Below the pieces are notes generated by a model that saw only the letters and a program-made list of their open reading frames with translations, had not been told where the DNA came from and did not search any database. Positions 38,187 through 48,653 of a stretch of DNA of 64,000 nucleotides are shown here, piece by piece (positions within the stretch are counted from its first letter, which is position 1; every line of letters begins with the position of its first letter). Origin of the DNA: an uncultured Butyricicoccus sp. (GTDB taxonomy: Bacteria > Bacillota > Clostridia > Oscillospirales > Butyricicoccaceae); assembly GCA_944376065.1 (NCBI GenBank), contig CALWBL010000001.1, forward strand, positions 62,001-126,000. The letters run 5' to 3'. A program made the position numbers and the translations under genes.

Positions 38187-40799
38187 TTACCTCTCTTTTA
38201 AGTTTAAGAGCATTTTTTTAAGTTCATAAAGTGCGTTCATTGCCTCAATAGGCGTCATTGTATCCACAGACAAATTGCGTAAACGCTCAATTACTTTATT
38301 TTCATCTAAATTTGCAAGTGTAATTTGAGGCATAACTTCTTCTTCATCGATTTTACGCATTTCAATCTTGGGACTATCGCTTTCTAAGTCTTCTAATATA
38401 CTTTTTGCACGTTTTATAACACTATTGGGCACACCTGCAAGTTTGGCAACTTCAATACCATAACTATCATCAGCACCGCCACGAACAATTTTTCTAAGGA
38501 AAGTAATATCATCTCCACGCTTTTTTACAGCTATATTATAATTATGAATACCTTCCATTAAATCCTCAAGTGCTGTAAGTTCATGGTAATGCGTTGCAAA
38601 TAAAGCCCTTGCTCCAAGTTTTTTGGTATCCGCCACAAACTCCACCACTGCACGAGCGATTGACATGCCATCATAAGTAGATGTACCACGACCGATTTCA
38701 TCTAAAATAAGCAAACTATTTTTTGTTGCATTTTTAAGAATATCAGCTACTTCACTCATCTCGACCATAAAAGTTGATTGACCGCTTGCAAGGTCATCAG
38801 ATGCTCCAACCCTTGTAAAAACTCTGTCTGCAATGCCAATATGTGCTGAACTCGCTGGCACAAATGAACCCATTTGAGCCATAATTGTAATCAGTGCTAC
38901 TTGACGCATATAAGTTGATTTACCTGCCATATTAGGACCTGTGATAACTGCAACACGATTTTGTTTGTTATCAAGTTTTGTGTCATTTGGCACAAAAAAA
39001 CTATCATTTAATACTTTTTCAACAACCGGGTGACGACCATCTTTAATATCTATTCGACCAGAAAAATCAACCTCTGGGCAAGTATAATTATTTTCATATG
39101 CAAGCTGTGCAAAAGAGCATAAAACATCAAGGTTTGCAAGAGATTGAGCTGTTCTTTGTATACGGTGAACTTGTACTGCGATTTGTTCACGAATCCAGCA
39201 AAACAGTTCATATTCCAATGCCGTCAAACGCTCCTGAGCACCAAGAACGGTTTTTTCGAGCTGCTTTAGCTCCTCTGTTATATAACGCTCACAATTTGTT
39301 AGTGTCTGTTTTCTTATATAATCTTCTGGAACAAGGTCTAAATTCCCCTTTGATACCTCAAGATAATAACCAAAAACCCTGTTATAGCCAATTTTTAAGT
39401 TTTTAATACCTGTTCGTTCGCGTTCACTCTGTTCAATTTGTGCGATTTCACCCTTACCTCCGCTTGCAAGGTCACGTAAATGGTCTACTTCTTCACTGTA
39501 ACCGCCGCGAATAAATCCGCCATCTTTAACCGATACTGGAGGGTCATCTGTAATAGTGTTTGCAATTAGATTTTTAACATCTTCAAGCACATCAATTCTC
39601 AAATGTAATTCTTTTAAAAGCGGTGCTTTTAAATTCTTGGTTTGGTTTAATACTGCTGGAATTTGCTCAATAGCTGAACCTAAAGCACATAAATCACGGC
39701 AATTCGCCGAGCCATATACAACACGGCCTATTAAACGCTCCACATCAAAAACTTGTCTTAACTGATTAGATAAAGCATCTCTTGTGATTATATCATTTAC
39801 AAGTTCCTGAACAGCTTCTTGACGTTTTTTGATATGTATGGGATTTAATAGTGGCTTTTCCAGCCACTTGCGAATCAATCGAGAACCCATAGCTGTTTTG
39901 GTTTTATCAATAATCCAAAGAAGTGAACCCTTTTTTTCTCCACCACGCATAGTTTGACAAAGCTCTAAATTGCGTCTTGCGGTCATATCAAGTTCCATAT
40001 ATTGACCTTGATGGTAAATGTTTAAAGTGTTTAAATTTGCAAGGCTTGTTTTTTGTGTTTTAGCAAGAAATTTAAGGAGTGCATTTATAGTAATAACCGC
40101 TAATGGCATTTCATCCAATCCCGAATATTCCGAATTTTCAATGTGAAATTGCTTACATACACTTTCTTTTGCATTTTCTTCTGTAAAATAATCATCATCA
40201 AGCTCAGAATATATACATTCTAAACGCTTTTCTATAAAATTCTTGAATTTTTCTGTACATTCTCCACCGATTAAAACCTCTTTTGGCAGAAATCTTCCAA
40301 GTTCGCTGAAAAGTTCGGTTTCCCCTTGACTGTTTGACACCTCGGTCAGATATGCCTCACCAGTGGAAATATCACAAAAACAAACTCCCCAACTTCCATT
40401 ATTGCCGTAAACCGTAGCAAGATAATTATTTTCATTTTCATCAAGCATAGATGCTTCGATAACCGTTCCAGGGGTTATCATTCTCACAATATCACGCTTT
40501 ACTATACCTTTTGTAGCTTTTGGGTCTTCAATTTGTTCACATATGGCTACTTTATAGCCTTTTCTAATCAGTTTCCCCACGTATGATTCATAAGAATGAT
40601 AAGGCACTCCACACATAGGAGCCTTTTTTTCTTGACCGCAATCACGACCTGTGAGTGTTAGTTCAAGCTCTTGTGATGCTAAAATAGCATCTTCAAAGAA
40701 CATCTCATAAAAATCACCTAAACGATAAAAAACAATATAATCACGGCATTTATTTTTAATTTCCAGATATTGTTTCATCATTGGTGTAAGTCCAGCCAT
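38187..40799 (-). CDS. mutS: DNA mismatch repair protein MutS
   Basis: Recognises mismatches. The 870 residues show the mismatch-binding domain (YLEIKNKCRDYIVFYRLGDF, cited as FYRLGDFYEMF, with the conserved Phe-x-Glu), connector and lever domains, and the C-terminal ATPase with Walker A GPNMAGKST and LILDEIGRGTSTYDG. The start at 40799 is chosen because GGAGG lies five bases upstream. The frame is open 13 codons further back without a site. Confidence 0.97.
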   Translation of the reverse strand: MAGLTPMMKQYLEIKNKCRDYIVFYRLGDFYEMFFEDAILASQELELTLTGRDCGQEKKAPMCGVPYHSYESYVGKLIRKGYKVAICEQIEDPKATKGIVKRDIVRMITPGTVIEASMLDENENNYLATVYGNNGSWGVCFCDISTGEAYLTEVSNSQGETELFSELGRFLPKEVLIGGECTEKFKNFIEKRLECIYSELDDDYFTEENAKESVCKQFHIENSEYSGLDEMPLAVITINALLKFLAKTQKTSLANLNTLNIYHQGQYMELDMTARRNLELCQTMRGGEKKGSLLWIIDKTKTAMGSRLIRKWLEKPLLNPIHIKKRQEAVQELVNDIITRDALSNQLRQVFDVERLIGRVVYGSANCRDLCALGSAIEQIPAVLNQTKNLKAPLLKELHLRIDVLEDVKNLIANTITDDPPVSVKDGGFIRGGYSEEVDHLRDLASGGKGEIAQIEQSERERTGIKNLKIGYNRVFGYYLEVSKGNLDLVPEDYIRKQTLTNCERYITEELKQLEKTVLGAQERLTALEYELFCWIREQIAVQVHRIQRTAQSLANLDVLCSFAQLAYENNYTCPEVDFSGRIDIKDGRHPVVEKVLNDSFFVPNDTKLDNKQNRVAVITGPNMAGKSTYMRQVALITIMAQMGSFVPASSAHIGIADRVFTRVGASDDLASGQSTFMVEMSEVADILKNATKNSLLILDEIGRGTSTYDGMSIARAVVEFVADTKKLGARALFATHYHELTALEDLMEGIHNYNIAVKKRGDDITFLRKIVRGGADDSYGIEVAKLAGVPNSVIKRAKSILEDLESDSPKIEMRKIDEEEVMPQITLANLDENKVIERLRNLSVDTMTPIEAMNALYELKKMLLNLKER

Positions 40800-40816
40800 A
40801 GATGCCTCCTTGATTT

Positions 40817-42247
40817 TTATTGCTTTGCAAACAAGCAACGTAAAGTAGTTTTATCAATAGTTACGGTTGCAAATTCTCCGATTTTAATGTTATCACCTGC
40901 ACAGCAAACTAAAAGTCCGCCCTCAGTTCTTGCGGTATATGGATATTCTGTATCCTTGCTATATCCATCTACAAGTACACGCAAAGTTTTATCCATATAT
41001 GCATTTTGTCTTGAAATAACACATTCATCTTGTGCTTTTAATAATCTTTCAAAACGCTTTTGTTTTTGTTCCTTCGTTGTGGTGTCTGGATACTCAGCCG
41101 CCGGAGTGCCACTTCTTTTTGAATATAGGAAAGTAAACAGCATATCAAAGCCGATTTCTTTTACAAGCTCTAAAGTTTTCTCAAAATCTTCTTCGCTTTC
41201 GTCTGGAAAACCTACAATAATATCGCTTGAAAGAGTTATTTCTGGCATTTTTGCTCTTGCATATGCGATAAGCTCACGATAATGCTCTGCTGTATAACCT
41301 CTGTTCATGCGTTTAAGCACAGTATCTGAGCCAGACTGAAAAGGTAAATGCAGTTGTTTTGCAACCTTTCCACATTCCGCCATGGTGTCAAACAGCTTTT
41401 TTGAAGCATCTTTTGGGTGGCTTGTCATAAATCTAAGCTGGAAATCACCCTCAACACCATTAAGTCGCTTTAAAAGGTCAGCAAAATCTATTTCAATACC
41501 CAAATCTCTACCATAAGAGTTTACATTTTGACCAAGCAAAGTTATATCTTTATATCCCTGTTTTACAAGCTCACGAAGTTCCTTTTCTATTTCCTCTGGG
41601 CTGCGGCTGCGTTCACGACCTCTAACGTATGGCACAATACAATATGTACAAAAGTTATTGCAACCATACATAATAGAAAGCCATGCCCTTGCTCCCTTAT
41701 TGCGCTCTACCGGCAAGCCCTCAGCGATTGAACCCTTAGCATCACCCGAAATGTCAAAAACTTTTTTCTCGCCTTCAACTACTCGACGATACATAAGCTC
41801 TGGAAATTTCCAAAGCATATGTGTACCAAAAAGCAAATTTACTTGTGGATAGCTTTTTCTAATTTTTTCTGGAATATGTTCTTGCTGAACCATACAGCCA
41901 CAAAGACCGATTGTGATTTCTGGACGCTCTTTTTTAAGATGTGATAATGCACCTATATTTCCTAGTGCTCTTGACTCTGCATGTTCACGCACTGCACAGG
42001 TATTATAAATTAAAACATCAGCATCATCTGTTTTATCAGTCTTTTCATATCCCATTTCATGAAGCATTCCGACTATTCTTTCTGTGTCTGCCTCATTTTG
42101 CTGACAGCCGAAAGTCTGTGTATATGCCTTGGGTTTTCTGCCATTTTGCTGCTCAAAATCTCTATTATAAGCAGCGATTCTATCAATATAAGCAAGCTGC
42201 TGCTGAACTTCCTTTTCGGAAACTGCAGTAGGTACTGTTTTGCTCAT
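40817..42247 (-). CDS. miaB: tRNA 2-methylthio-N6-dimethylallyladenosine synthase
   Basis: A radical-SAM enzyme that adds methylthio to i6A37 of tRNA. The 476 residues have the N-terminal UPF0004 domain with three Cys (TQTFGCQQNEAD, around 53-65), the radical-SAM motif YGCNNFCTYCIVPYVRG (around 193-210), and a C-terminal TRAM domain. The first in-frame ATG is used, with AAAGGGA upstream. It is followed by mutS after 17 bases. Confidence 0.95.
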   Translation of the reverse strand: MSKTVPTAVSEKEVQQQLAYIDRIAAYNRDFEQQNGRKPKAYTQTFGCQQNEADTERIVGMLHEMGYEKTDKTDDADVLIYNTCAVREHAESRALGNIGALSHLKKERPEITIGLCGCMVQQEHIPEKIRKSYPQVNLLFGTHMLWKFPELMYRRVVEGEKKVFDISGDAKGSIAEGLPVERNKGARAWLSIMYGCNNFCTYCIVPYVRGRERSRSPEEIEKELRELVKQGYKDITLLGQNVNSYGRDLGIEIDFADLLKRLNGVEGDFQLRFMTSHPKDASKKLFDTMAECGKVAKQLHLPFQSGSDTVLKRMNRGYTAEHYRELIAYARAKMPEITLSSDIIVGFPDESEEDFEKTLELVKEIGFDMLFTFLYSKRSGTPAAEYPDTTTKEQKQKRFERLLKAQDECVISRQNAYMDKTLRVLVDGYSKDTEYPYTARTEGGLLVCCAGDNIKIGEFATVTIDKTTLRCLFAKQ

Positions 42248-42264
42248 TTAATTTTCCCTTTCTA

Positions 42265-42933
42265 TTATCTAAACTCTACCATATCATCAGTATAAACACA
42301 AAGTCTATGATATGCCTCATCTGTTATATTATACTGAGGTAAATATTCTTTGATTGCCTTTGTAAGATATTCAGGGCTCATATTTTTATTACCTGCACCA
42401 GTTACAACATTACAGACAACAACACCGTCTTTTTGGGTGATTTCAGGTGTTTTCATAAGCTCTTTCATATTGACCATTTTTTCGCCACGTTTTGAGCGTT
42501 TTAAAATCTGAATATCATCTTTTGCAAAAAGCTCATTTGCATCTTTTATAAAATCTTGTGGAATTTCACCATCAAAACCCCAAGTAATCTTATAACGACT
42601 CCAAGCAATATTTGCAATTTTCATTCCGCCATCACTTAAAGCATAAATTTCCTGTGCGTAAAGTCCCTCTGGAAATACGCTGTTTATCATTTTCACTGCA
42701 TTTTCTGGAACGGTTTCGGTTAAAAAATTAAAGTCAAGAAATTCATATTCACCCGAATAACCTGTTGAAAGCGGCAGTGCAACTGATACATATGCATGCT
42801 GATTAAACCCTTCTGTAAACCAAATTGGCATATTACAGCGAGCCATTGCCCTTTGCATAGTGTGCATTAAATCAAGGTGAGAAATATATTTAGCTCTTCC
42901 AGTTTTGGAAAAACGCATACGAGCCTTAAACAC
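42265..42933 (-). CDS. Radical-SAM-linked DUF2344 protein
   Basis: A 222-residue protein of the TIGR03936/DUF2344 family, nearly always next to or fused with the radical-SAM protein encoded upstream. The signature is KTGRAKYISHLDLMHTMQRA, cited as KYISHLDLMHTMQRA, and WFTEGFNQHAYVS. Function unknown; an RNA or cofactor modification is suspected from the partner. The GTG start at 42933 has GGGGG eight bases upstream and overlaps the partner by eight bases. Confidence 0.85.
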   Translation of the reverse strand: MFKARMRFSKTGRAKYISHLDLMHTMQRAMARCNMPIWFTEGFNQHAYVSVALPLSTGYSGEYEFLDFNFLTETVPENAVKMINSVFPEGLYAQEIYALSDGGMKIANIAWSRYKITWGFDGEIPQDFIKDANELFAKDDIQILKRSKRGEKMVNMKELMKTPEITQKDGVVVCNVVTGAGNKNMSPEYLTKAIKEYLPQYNITDEAYHRLCVYTDDMVEFR

Positions 42934-44764
42934 AGCAATGTCCCCCTTCAAAAAGTGAATTTGAGCCGCAACCTGCACATTTTTTCATACAATCCTCTGT
43001 TATAGCAGCATTTCTTGAGCGTTCCCATTCACGCTTTAGGTGCTGTTTAGTTGTACCACAGCCGATATGGTCCCATGGAAAAACTTCATCTAATGGACGC
43101 TGTCTTGATGCATAGAAAGCGGGGTCTAAATCACAGTCTTTAAACGCTTGTATCCACTTATCAAAATCGAATAATTGCTCCCAGCCATCAAACTTGCAAC
43201 CACGCTGCCAAGCTAAATAGATAGCCTTGCCTTGTCTGCGGTCACCACGAGCGATAACACCTTCCATAACTGATGTTTTGGCATCGTGCCAGTTATAAGT
43301 CACATTTTTAGTTTTCATAATTTTACGCATATAATCTTGTTTACCCTGCAAAACTGCAAGTGTATTTTGTGCATCCCACTGGAAAGGGGTTTGTGGCTTT
43401 GGAACAAAACAAGAGGCGGAAGCTGTAATTTTAACACCCCTTGCACGGTTATTTGTGTTTATTCTCCAGCAATAAGCAACCTTTTTACAGATTTCAGAAA
43501 TGCCATCTAAATCTTCTGATGTTTCGGTAGGCAGTCCAAGCATAAAATATAGCTTAACATTATTCCATCCGCCTTGGAATGCAATTTCACATGCACCTAA
43601 AACATCATCTTCAGTTATATTTTTGTTTATTACATCTCTTAAACGCTGAGTACCAGCCTCACAAGCAAAAGTTAAACCACTTTTTCTAACTTTTTGTACT
43701 CGTTCCATAAGCTCAGCGGAAAAACTATCCGCTCTAAGCGATGGCAAAGAAAGACTTATATGTTTAGGCTCACAATAATCAAGCATACATTCTGTAAGTC
43801 CCGAAAGCTCACTATAATCGCTTGTAGAAAGTGAAGAAAGTGAAATTTCCTCATAACCAGAGGATTCTAGCACTTTTTTAGCCTGATTTAATATAGTTTC
43901 CTTTGATTTTTTGCGAAGTGGTCTATATGTGTGACCCGCCTGGCAGAAACGGCAGCCACGAGGACAACCTCTAAAGAGTTCGACCATAGCTCTGTCAAAT
44001 ACAATGTCGGTAGATGGAACTACAAAATATTCTGGATAATACATTGTATCTAAATCTTCAACAATGCGTTTTTGAACCATCTTTGGTGCATTTTCTTTTG
44101 CAGTCACCTTTTTAACTGTGCCATCTTCGTTATATTCAACATCATAAAGAGATGGAACATATATACCCTGTATTTGAGCTGCACGAACTAAAAACTCATG
44201 CTTTGATATATTTTCATCTTTGGCTGTATTATAAAGGTTTACAAGGTCGAGCATAACCTCCTCACCATCGCCAATCATAAATAAATCAATAAAATCGCAA
44301 AGTGGCTCTGGATTATATGCACATGGACCACCAGCTACAACCAAATTTTTAAGCTCTTTTCTATCTTGGGCGAGTACAGGTACACCACCAAGGTCAAGCA
44401 TATTTAAAATATTAGAGAAAGATAATTCATATTGTAAAGTAAAACCAATAATATCAAACTCAGAAAGAGCGTCACCGCTTTCAAGACCATAGAGTGGAAT
44501 ATTTTCCTTTCTCATATGCTCCTCAAGGTCAACCCATGGAGCAAACACACGTTCACACCAAACACCTTTTTGGTCGTTTAGCAGTCCATATAATATACGA
44601 GAACCTAAATGGCTCATACCAACTTCATAAACATCTGGAAAACAAAAAGCAAATCTAATATCTACTTCATTTTTATCCTTTGTAACAGACCCCCACTCAC
44701 CGCCGACATAACGAGCGGGCTTTTGCACCTTTGGCAAAATTCGTTCTAGCTTTGCAGAAAGCAT
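42926..44764 (-). CDS. B12-binding-like radical SAM protein (TIGR03960 family)
   Basis: A 612-residue enzyme of unknown reaction. An N-terminal Rossmann-like domain resembling a B12-binding fold (about 20-200, with FCFPDVYEVGMSHLGSRILY cited as PDVYEVGMSHLG) precedes a radical-SAM core with RGCPRGCRFCQAGHTYRP (CxxxCxxC, around 262). The C-terminus has a Cys cluster CMKKCAGCGSN and CC. It is translationally coupled to the DUF2344 gene. GGAGG precedes the ATG. Confidence 0.88.
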   Translation of the reverse strand: MLSAKLERILPKVQKPARYVGGEWGSVTKDKNEVDIRFAFCFPDVYEVGMSHLGSRILYGLLNDQKGVWCERVFAPWVDLEEHMRKENIPLYGLESGDALSEFDIIGFTLQYELSFSNILNMLDLGGVPVLAQDRKELKNLVVAGGPCAYNPEPLCDFIDLFMIGDGEEVMLDLVNLYNTAKDENISKHEFLVRAAQIQGIYVPSLYDVEYNEDGTVKKVTAKENAPKMVQKRIVEDLDTMYYPEYFVVPSTDIVFDRAMVELFRGCPRGCRFCQAGHTYRPLRKKSKETILNQAKKVLESSGYEEISLSSLSTSDYSELSGLTECMLDYCEPKHISLSLPSLRADSFSAELMERVQKVRKSGLTFACEAGTQRLRDVINKNITEDDVLGACEIAFQGGWNNVKLYFMLGLPTETSEDLDGISEICKKVAYCWRINTNNRARGVKITASASCFVPKPQTPFQWDAQNTLAVLQGKQDYMRKIMKTKNVTYNWHDAKTSVMEGVIARGDRRQGKAIYLAWQRGCKFDGWEQLFDFDKWIQAFKDCDLDPAFYASRQRPLDEVFPWDHIGCGTTKQHLKREWERSRNAAITEDCMKKCAGCGSNSLFEGGHCCV

Positions 44765-44829
44765 AAATTCCTCCTAATTAAAAAGTGCTGTGTAAAATGC
44801 ACAACACCTCGCTGCAATCGTAAATAAAT

Positions 44830-44856
44830 AAAAGACACAGTAAATCTGTGTCTTTT
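44830..44856 (-). terminator. Terminator of the xanthine/uracil permease
   Basis: Eleven-base perfect arms AAAAGACACAG / CTGTGTCTTTT with a five-base loop, followed on the minus strand by ATTTATTT. Confidence 0.8.
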
Positions 44857-44939
44857 ATTATAACATATTTCGCTCTAAATTTACACGAAAATTTTTCATT
44901 CATAAACGGTATGATTATTGATGATATGCACAATATAAC

Positions 44940-46304
44940 TTATTCTTCTTTTGGTAAAATAATATTCAAGAACACTGCAACAATAGTTGCAATAACAACT
45001 GGTGACTTTCCAAAAACCATAATAAAACTTTCTGGCAACTGACCAATAGATGCAGATGCCTGAGTAATACCAACACCAAGAGCAACAGCCAGACCCACAA
45101 CACTTGTATTTCTAGCGGTTAGCTTTTCAGATGCAATAAGCTTCATACCAGTCATAGCGATAGTTGCAAACACAGTAATTGTTGCACCGCCTAAAACACA
45201 CTGTGGAATAGTTGTAAGAATTGCCGCAAACTTTGGAGAAAAACCTGCAATAAGGATAAATATACCAGTTGTTGCAAATACAGTGCGGTTAATAACCTTG
45301 TTAGTAGTAACTATGCCGACATTTTGTGAATATGTAGCCATTGGCAAACCACCAAAGAAAGATGCAAGTGTATTTGAAATACCATAAGCTACAATACCAC
45401 CTTTTAGCTCATCCTTTGTTGGCTCTCTGTTCATACCGCCGATTGTAGTAGCAGTAAAATCGCCGATTGCTTGTACAGCGTTAATAGCAAATAAAAGTCC
45501 GATTGCAATACAAGCTGCTGGGTCAAATACCATTCCAAAAGGTAAAACTTTTGGTGTTGCAACTATTGCAGCACTTGAAACATCAGCAAAAGATACCATA
45601 CCCATAGCTGCTGCGATTGCATAGCCTACAACCATACCAATTAAGATAGATGCAAGTTTAAACACACCCTTACCCTTTTGGTTTAATATCAAGACAACAG
45701 CCAGTGTAATAATTGCAACAAGCCAGTTTTGCCATGAGCCATAAACTAAAGCATCTGTCAGACCTTTAGTTTCAACTACAAGTTCATAAGTATTAGCTGT
45801 ACCGCCTGCCATATAGTTTATAGCGGTTGGATAAAGTGATAAGCCGATTGTAAATACTACTGTACCAGTTATAAGCGGTGGGAAAAATTTATGGATTTTA
45901 TCCACAAGCAAGCCTACAATAGTGGCTACAATACCGCCTACTGCGAGCGCTCCCATAATAGCAGCAATGCCATTTTCTGTAACAGCAATTGCTTGCATAC
46001 TTGGCACATATGCAAAACTAACACCAAAAATCATCGGCAGACCTGCACCAAATTTGATCCACTTATTGCCTATTGGAAATAGTTGTAGCAAAGTTGTAAC
46101 TGCAGCCATAACAAGTGATGACTGTATAAGCAGAACTCTAACATTTTGCTCCATACCAGTTACATTAGCAATCATAATCGCTGGTGTTACACAGCCTACA
46201 ATCATCGCAACAAGATGTTGAAGCGCTAGAGAAATTGTCATTGACCACGGCGGTAAACCTGTTGGTTCAAATAAAGTTTTTTCACTTCCCGTTTTTAAGT
46301 TCAT
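44940..46304 (-). CDS. NCS2 xanthine/uracil-type permease
   Basis: A proton symporter for xanthine, uric acid or uracil. The 454 residues have about 14 membrane helices and the family motifs LALQHLVAMIVGCVTPAIM near the start, QNVGIVTTNKVINRT around 330, and the segment FSPKFAAILTTIPQCVLGGA. It differs from the purine permease at 5124-6517, which is AzgA-like. The start at 46304 has GAGAGGAG eight bases upstream. Upstream in-frame starts have no site. I see no purine riboswitch in the leader. Confidence 0.88.
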   Translation of the reverse strand: MNLKTGSEKTLFEPTGLPPWSMTISLALQHLVAMIVGCVTPAIMIANVTGMEQNVRVLLIQSSLVMAAVTTLLQLFPIGNKWIKFGAGLPMIFGVSFAYVPSMQAIAVTENGIAAIMGALAVGGIVATIVGLLVDKIHKFFPPLITGTVVFTIGLSLYPTAINYMAGGTANTYELVVETKGLTDALVYGSWQNWLVAIITLAVVLILNQKGKGVFKLASILIGMVVGYAIAAAMGMVSFADVSSAAIVATPKVLPFGMVFDPAACIAIGLLFAINAVQAIGDFTATTIGGMNREPTKDELKGGIVAYGISNTLASFFGGLPMATYSQNVGIVTTNKVINRTVFATTGIFILIAGFSPKFAAILTTIPQCVLGGATITVFATIAMTGMKLIASEKLTARNTSVVGLAVALGVGITQASASIGQLPESFIMVFGKSPVVIATIVAVFLNIILPKEE

Positions 46305-46500
46305 TTTGGCAGCTCCTCTCATTTTTCGCTTTTTCATTCACAGTAAGTTTACAGCTTTAGCTGCAACTGTGTTCAAAACAGATATAGCATAACATACTTT
46401 GAGCAAAATGAAAACTATTTTCTATATTTATCTTATTTTCTTGGTCATTTAGCCAAAAATGTTTGTATGTTTTTTTAAATTTAAAAGCCTTTCATTTTAA

Positions 46501-46550
46501 TATGATATATGTTATCATAACTTCAAACTGTGTTTTTTCTTGGTTATAGA
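46501..46550 (+). promoter_or_regulatory. Promoter with 19-bp dyad upstream of the amidase-radA unit
   Basis: A perfect inverted repeat, TATGATA-N5-TATCATA (46501-46519), lies just before a modest promoter: -35 TTCAAA (46522-46527), 17 bases, -10 TATAGA (46545-46550). The dyad may be a regulator site. Otherwise the 46305-46600 gap shows nothing. Confidence 0.45.
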
Positions 46551-46600
46551 ATAATATTTGCCTGCATATTATTCACCAAAGAGGAAAGGCAGGTATATCT

Positions 46601-47323
46601 ATGAAGGAACGTATTATAATACTCATAACACTTATAGTTTTAACATTTAGTATTCCACCTGTCAGAGAAATTTTAACAACCTTTTCACCTTCTGAAACAA
46701 ATCCAACCCTTGTAATTGATGCAGGTCATGGCGGTTTTGATGGTGGTGCAGTAGGTGCAACCGGTATAACTGAGCAGGATATAAACCTTTCAATTTCTCA
46801 AATGCTCTATGATTTAAGTTATTTTTGCGGTCAAAAAGCGGTTATGACTAGAACGGATACTAATGCACTTGATTATGATGCCAGCCTTAGCGTTAGAGAA
46901 AATAAAATATCTGATATACACGCTAGAGAAAACATTACAAACAGCACCGAAAATCCTATTTTTATGAGTATTCATCTAAATAAATTTGAGGACTCTAAAT
47001 ATTTTGGAGCTCAAGTTTTTTATTCAAAAAACAATGAAAACAGCAAGGCTTTTGCTGAAAATATACAGTCTTGCCTGCTTTCCGGCATACAAAATGATAA
47101 TATCCGTACAGCAAAACAAGCTGCAAACACAATTTATCTTATGAAAATGCTTAAATGTCCCGCTATTGTTGTTGAATGTGGTTTTTTATCAAACCCCAAA
47201 GAAGAACAACTTCTTTGTACGGAAGATTATCAAAAACAGCTTGCTATTTGTATTTTTAGCGGCTATGAAAACTATTTAAACGGAGAAAATAATGAAACAG
47301 AAAACACATTTTCTATGCAATGA
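46601..47323 (+). CDS. CwlD-like N-acetylmuramoyl-L-alanine amidase
   Basis: A zinc amidase that removes stem peptides from muramic acid. In spore formers CwlD prepares muramic lactam in the cortex. The 240 residues have an N-terminal membrane helix (5-22) that exports the protein, then an Amidase_3 domain with DAGHGGFDGGA (zinc His43), SIHLNKF and the catalytic-site glutamate in VVECGFLSNP. It overlaps radA by 32 bases. CwlD is inferred from domain and size. Other single-domain amidases look similar. Confidence 0.78.
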   Translation: MKERIIILITLIVLTFSIPPVREILTTFSPSETNPTLVIDAGHGGFDGGAVGATGITEQDINLSISQMLYDLSYFCGQKAVMTRTDTNALDYDASLSVRENKISDIHARENITNSTENPIFMSIHLNKFEDSKYFGAQVFYSKNNENSKAFAENIQSCLLSGIQNDNIRTAKQAANTIYLMKMLKCPAIVVECGFLSNPKEEQLLCTEDYQKQLAICIFSGYENYLNGENNETENTFSMQ

Positions 47324-48653
47324 TTGTGGTTATGAAAGCCCAAAATGGTTTGGTAAATGTCCGTCTTGTGGTGCATGGAACACGATGAGTGAATTTAAAG
47401 TCAAACCCGAAGTCGCAACAAGAAGTGTGCTGCAAAACACAAAATCTATGACTGGCTCTAAACCCGTTAGAATGAATGAAATCGAAACCGAAAACGAAAC
47501 ACGTTTTCAGTCTGGAATAGGCGAACTTGACAGAGTGCTTGGCGGTGGTGCTGTCCATGGCTCATTTGTACTTGTAGGCGGTGAACCAGGTATCGGTAAA
47601 TCCACTTTGCTCTTACAAATGTGTCAGGAGATGTGTAAAAACGCCAGAGTTTTATATGTTTCTGGTGAGGAATCACTAAGACAAATTCGGCTTAGGGCTT
47701 CACGCCTTGGAATTTCATCACCTGAGCTTTATGTTCTTGCTGAAACCGATATGGAGCAAATTATATCTGAAACAGATATTTTGGAGCCTGATATACTTAT
47801 TATCGACTCCATACAAACCGTATATCGCTCAGAACTTCAGTCTGCCCCAGGCGGCACAACTCAAATTAAAGAGTGTGCAATGCTGTTAATGCAATATGCA
47901 AAACGCCATAGTGTGACTATTTTTATTGTAGGTCATGTAAATAAAGAAGGTACACTTGCTGGTCCTAAGATTTTGGAACATATGGTAGACTGTGTATTAT
48001 ATTTTGAAGGTGAACAGACTGGGCCTTTTAGATGCCTAAGAGCTGCAAAAAACCGTTTTGGATCTACAAACGAAATAGGTGTATTTGAAATGAGTGACCA
48101 TGGACTTTTAGAAGTTCAAAACCCATCTGCTGCTATGCTTTCTGGACACCCGACTGGCTCTCCAGGCAACTGCATAGCTTGTGTGGTAGAAGGCACACGC
48201 CCACTTCTTGCAGAAGTGCAAGCACTTGTTGCAAAAACAGCCTTTGGTGTTCCAAGAAGAACCGCTGCTGGTGTTGATTATAATAGAATGGTTTTACTTC
48301 TTGCTATACTTGAAAAACGTGCAGGGTTATTTTTATCTAACAGCGATGCATATGTAAATGTTGTTGGTGGTATGAGATTAGATGAACCCGCTGTCGATTT
48401 ACCCATGGTACTTGCTATTGCCTCAAGTTTTAGGGACAAGCCTCTGCCTGAGGGGGTAATGAGTTTTGGAGAGGTTGGTCTCACTGGTGAACTCAGAGCG
48501 GTTAGCTGTGCTGCACAACGCATATGGGAGGGTTACAGACTAGGGTTTCACACATGTATTATGCCTGAGCAGGATTTAGGTGACAATATCCCTAAGGATA
48601 TGAATATAGTAAAAGTTAAAAGCGTTGCAGAAGCACTTAAAATGGTGCTATAA
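47292..48653 (+). CDS. radA: RadA DNA repair protein
   Basis: A RecA-like helicase that extends recombination intermediates. The 453 residues have the C4 zinc finger (Cys9, 12, 23, 26), Walker A GGEPGIGKST (around 95), the RadA motif KNRFG (RAAKNRFGSTNE), and a C-terminal Lon-like domain. GGAG lies seven bases before the ATG inside the amidase gene. Terminator follows. Confidence 0.96.
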   Translation: MKQKTHFLCNDCGYESPKWFGKCPSCGAWNTMSEFKVKPEVATRSVLQNTKSMTGSKPVRMNEIETENETRFQSGIGELDRVLGGGAVHGSFVLVGGEPGIGKSTLLLQMCQEMCKNARVLYVSGEESLRQIRLRASRLGISSPELYVLAETDMEQIISETDILEPDILIIDSIQTVYRSELQSAPGGTTQIKECAMLLMQYAKRHSVTIFIVGHVNKEGTLAGPKILEHMVDCVLYFEGEQTGPFRCLRAAKNRFGSTNEIGVFEMSDHGLLEVQNPSAAMLSGHPTGSPGNCIACVVEGTRPLLAEVQALVAKTAFGVPRRTAAGVDYNRMVLLLAILEKRAGLFLSNSDAYVNVVGGMRLDEPAVDLPMVLAIASSFRDKPLPEGVMSFGEVGLTGELRAVSCAAQRIWEGYRLGFHTCIMPEQDLGDNIPKDMNIVKVKSVAEALKMVL

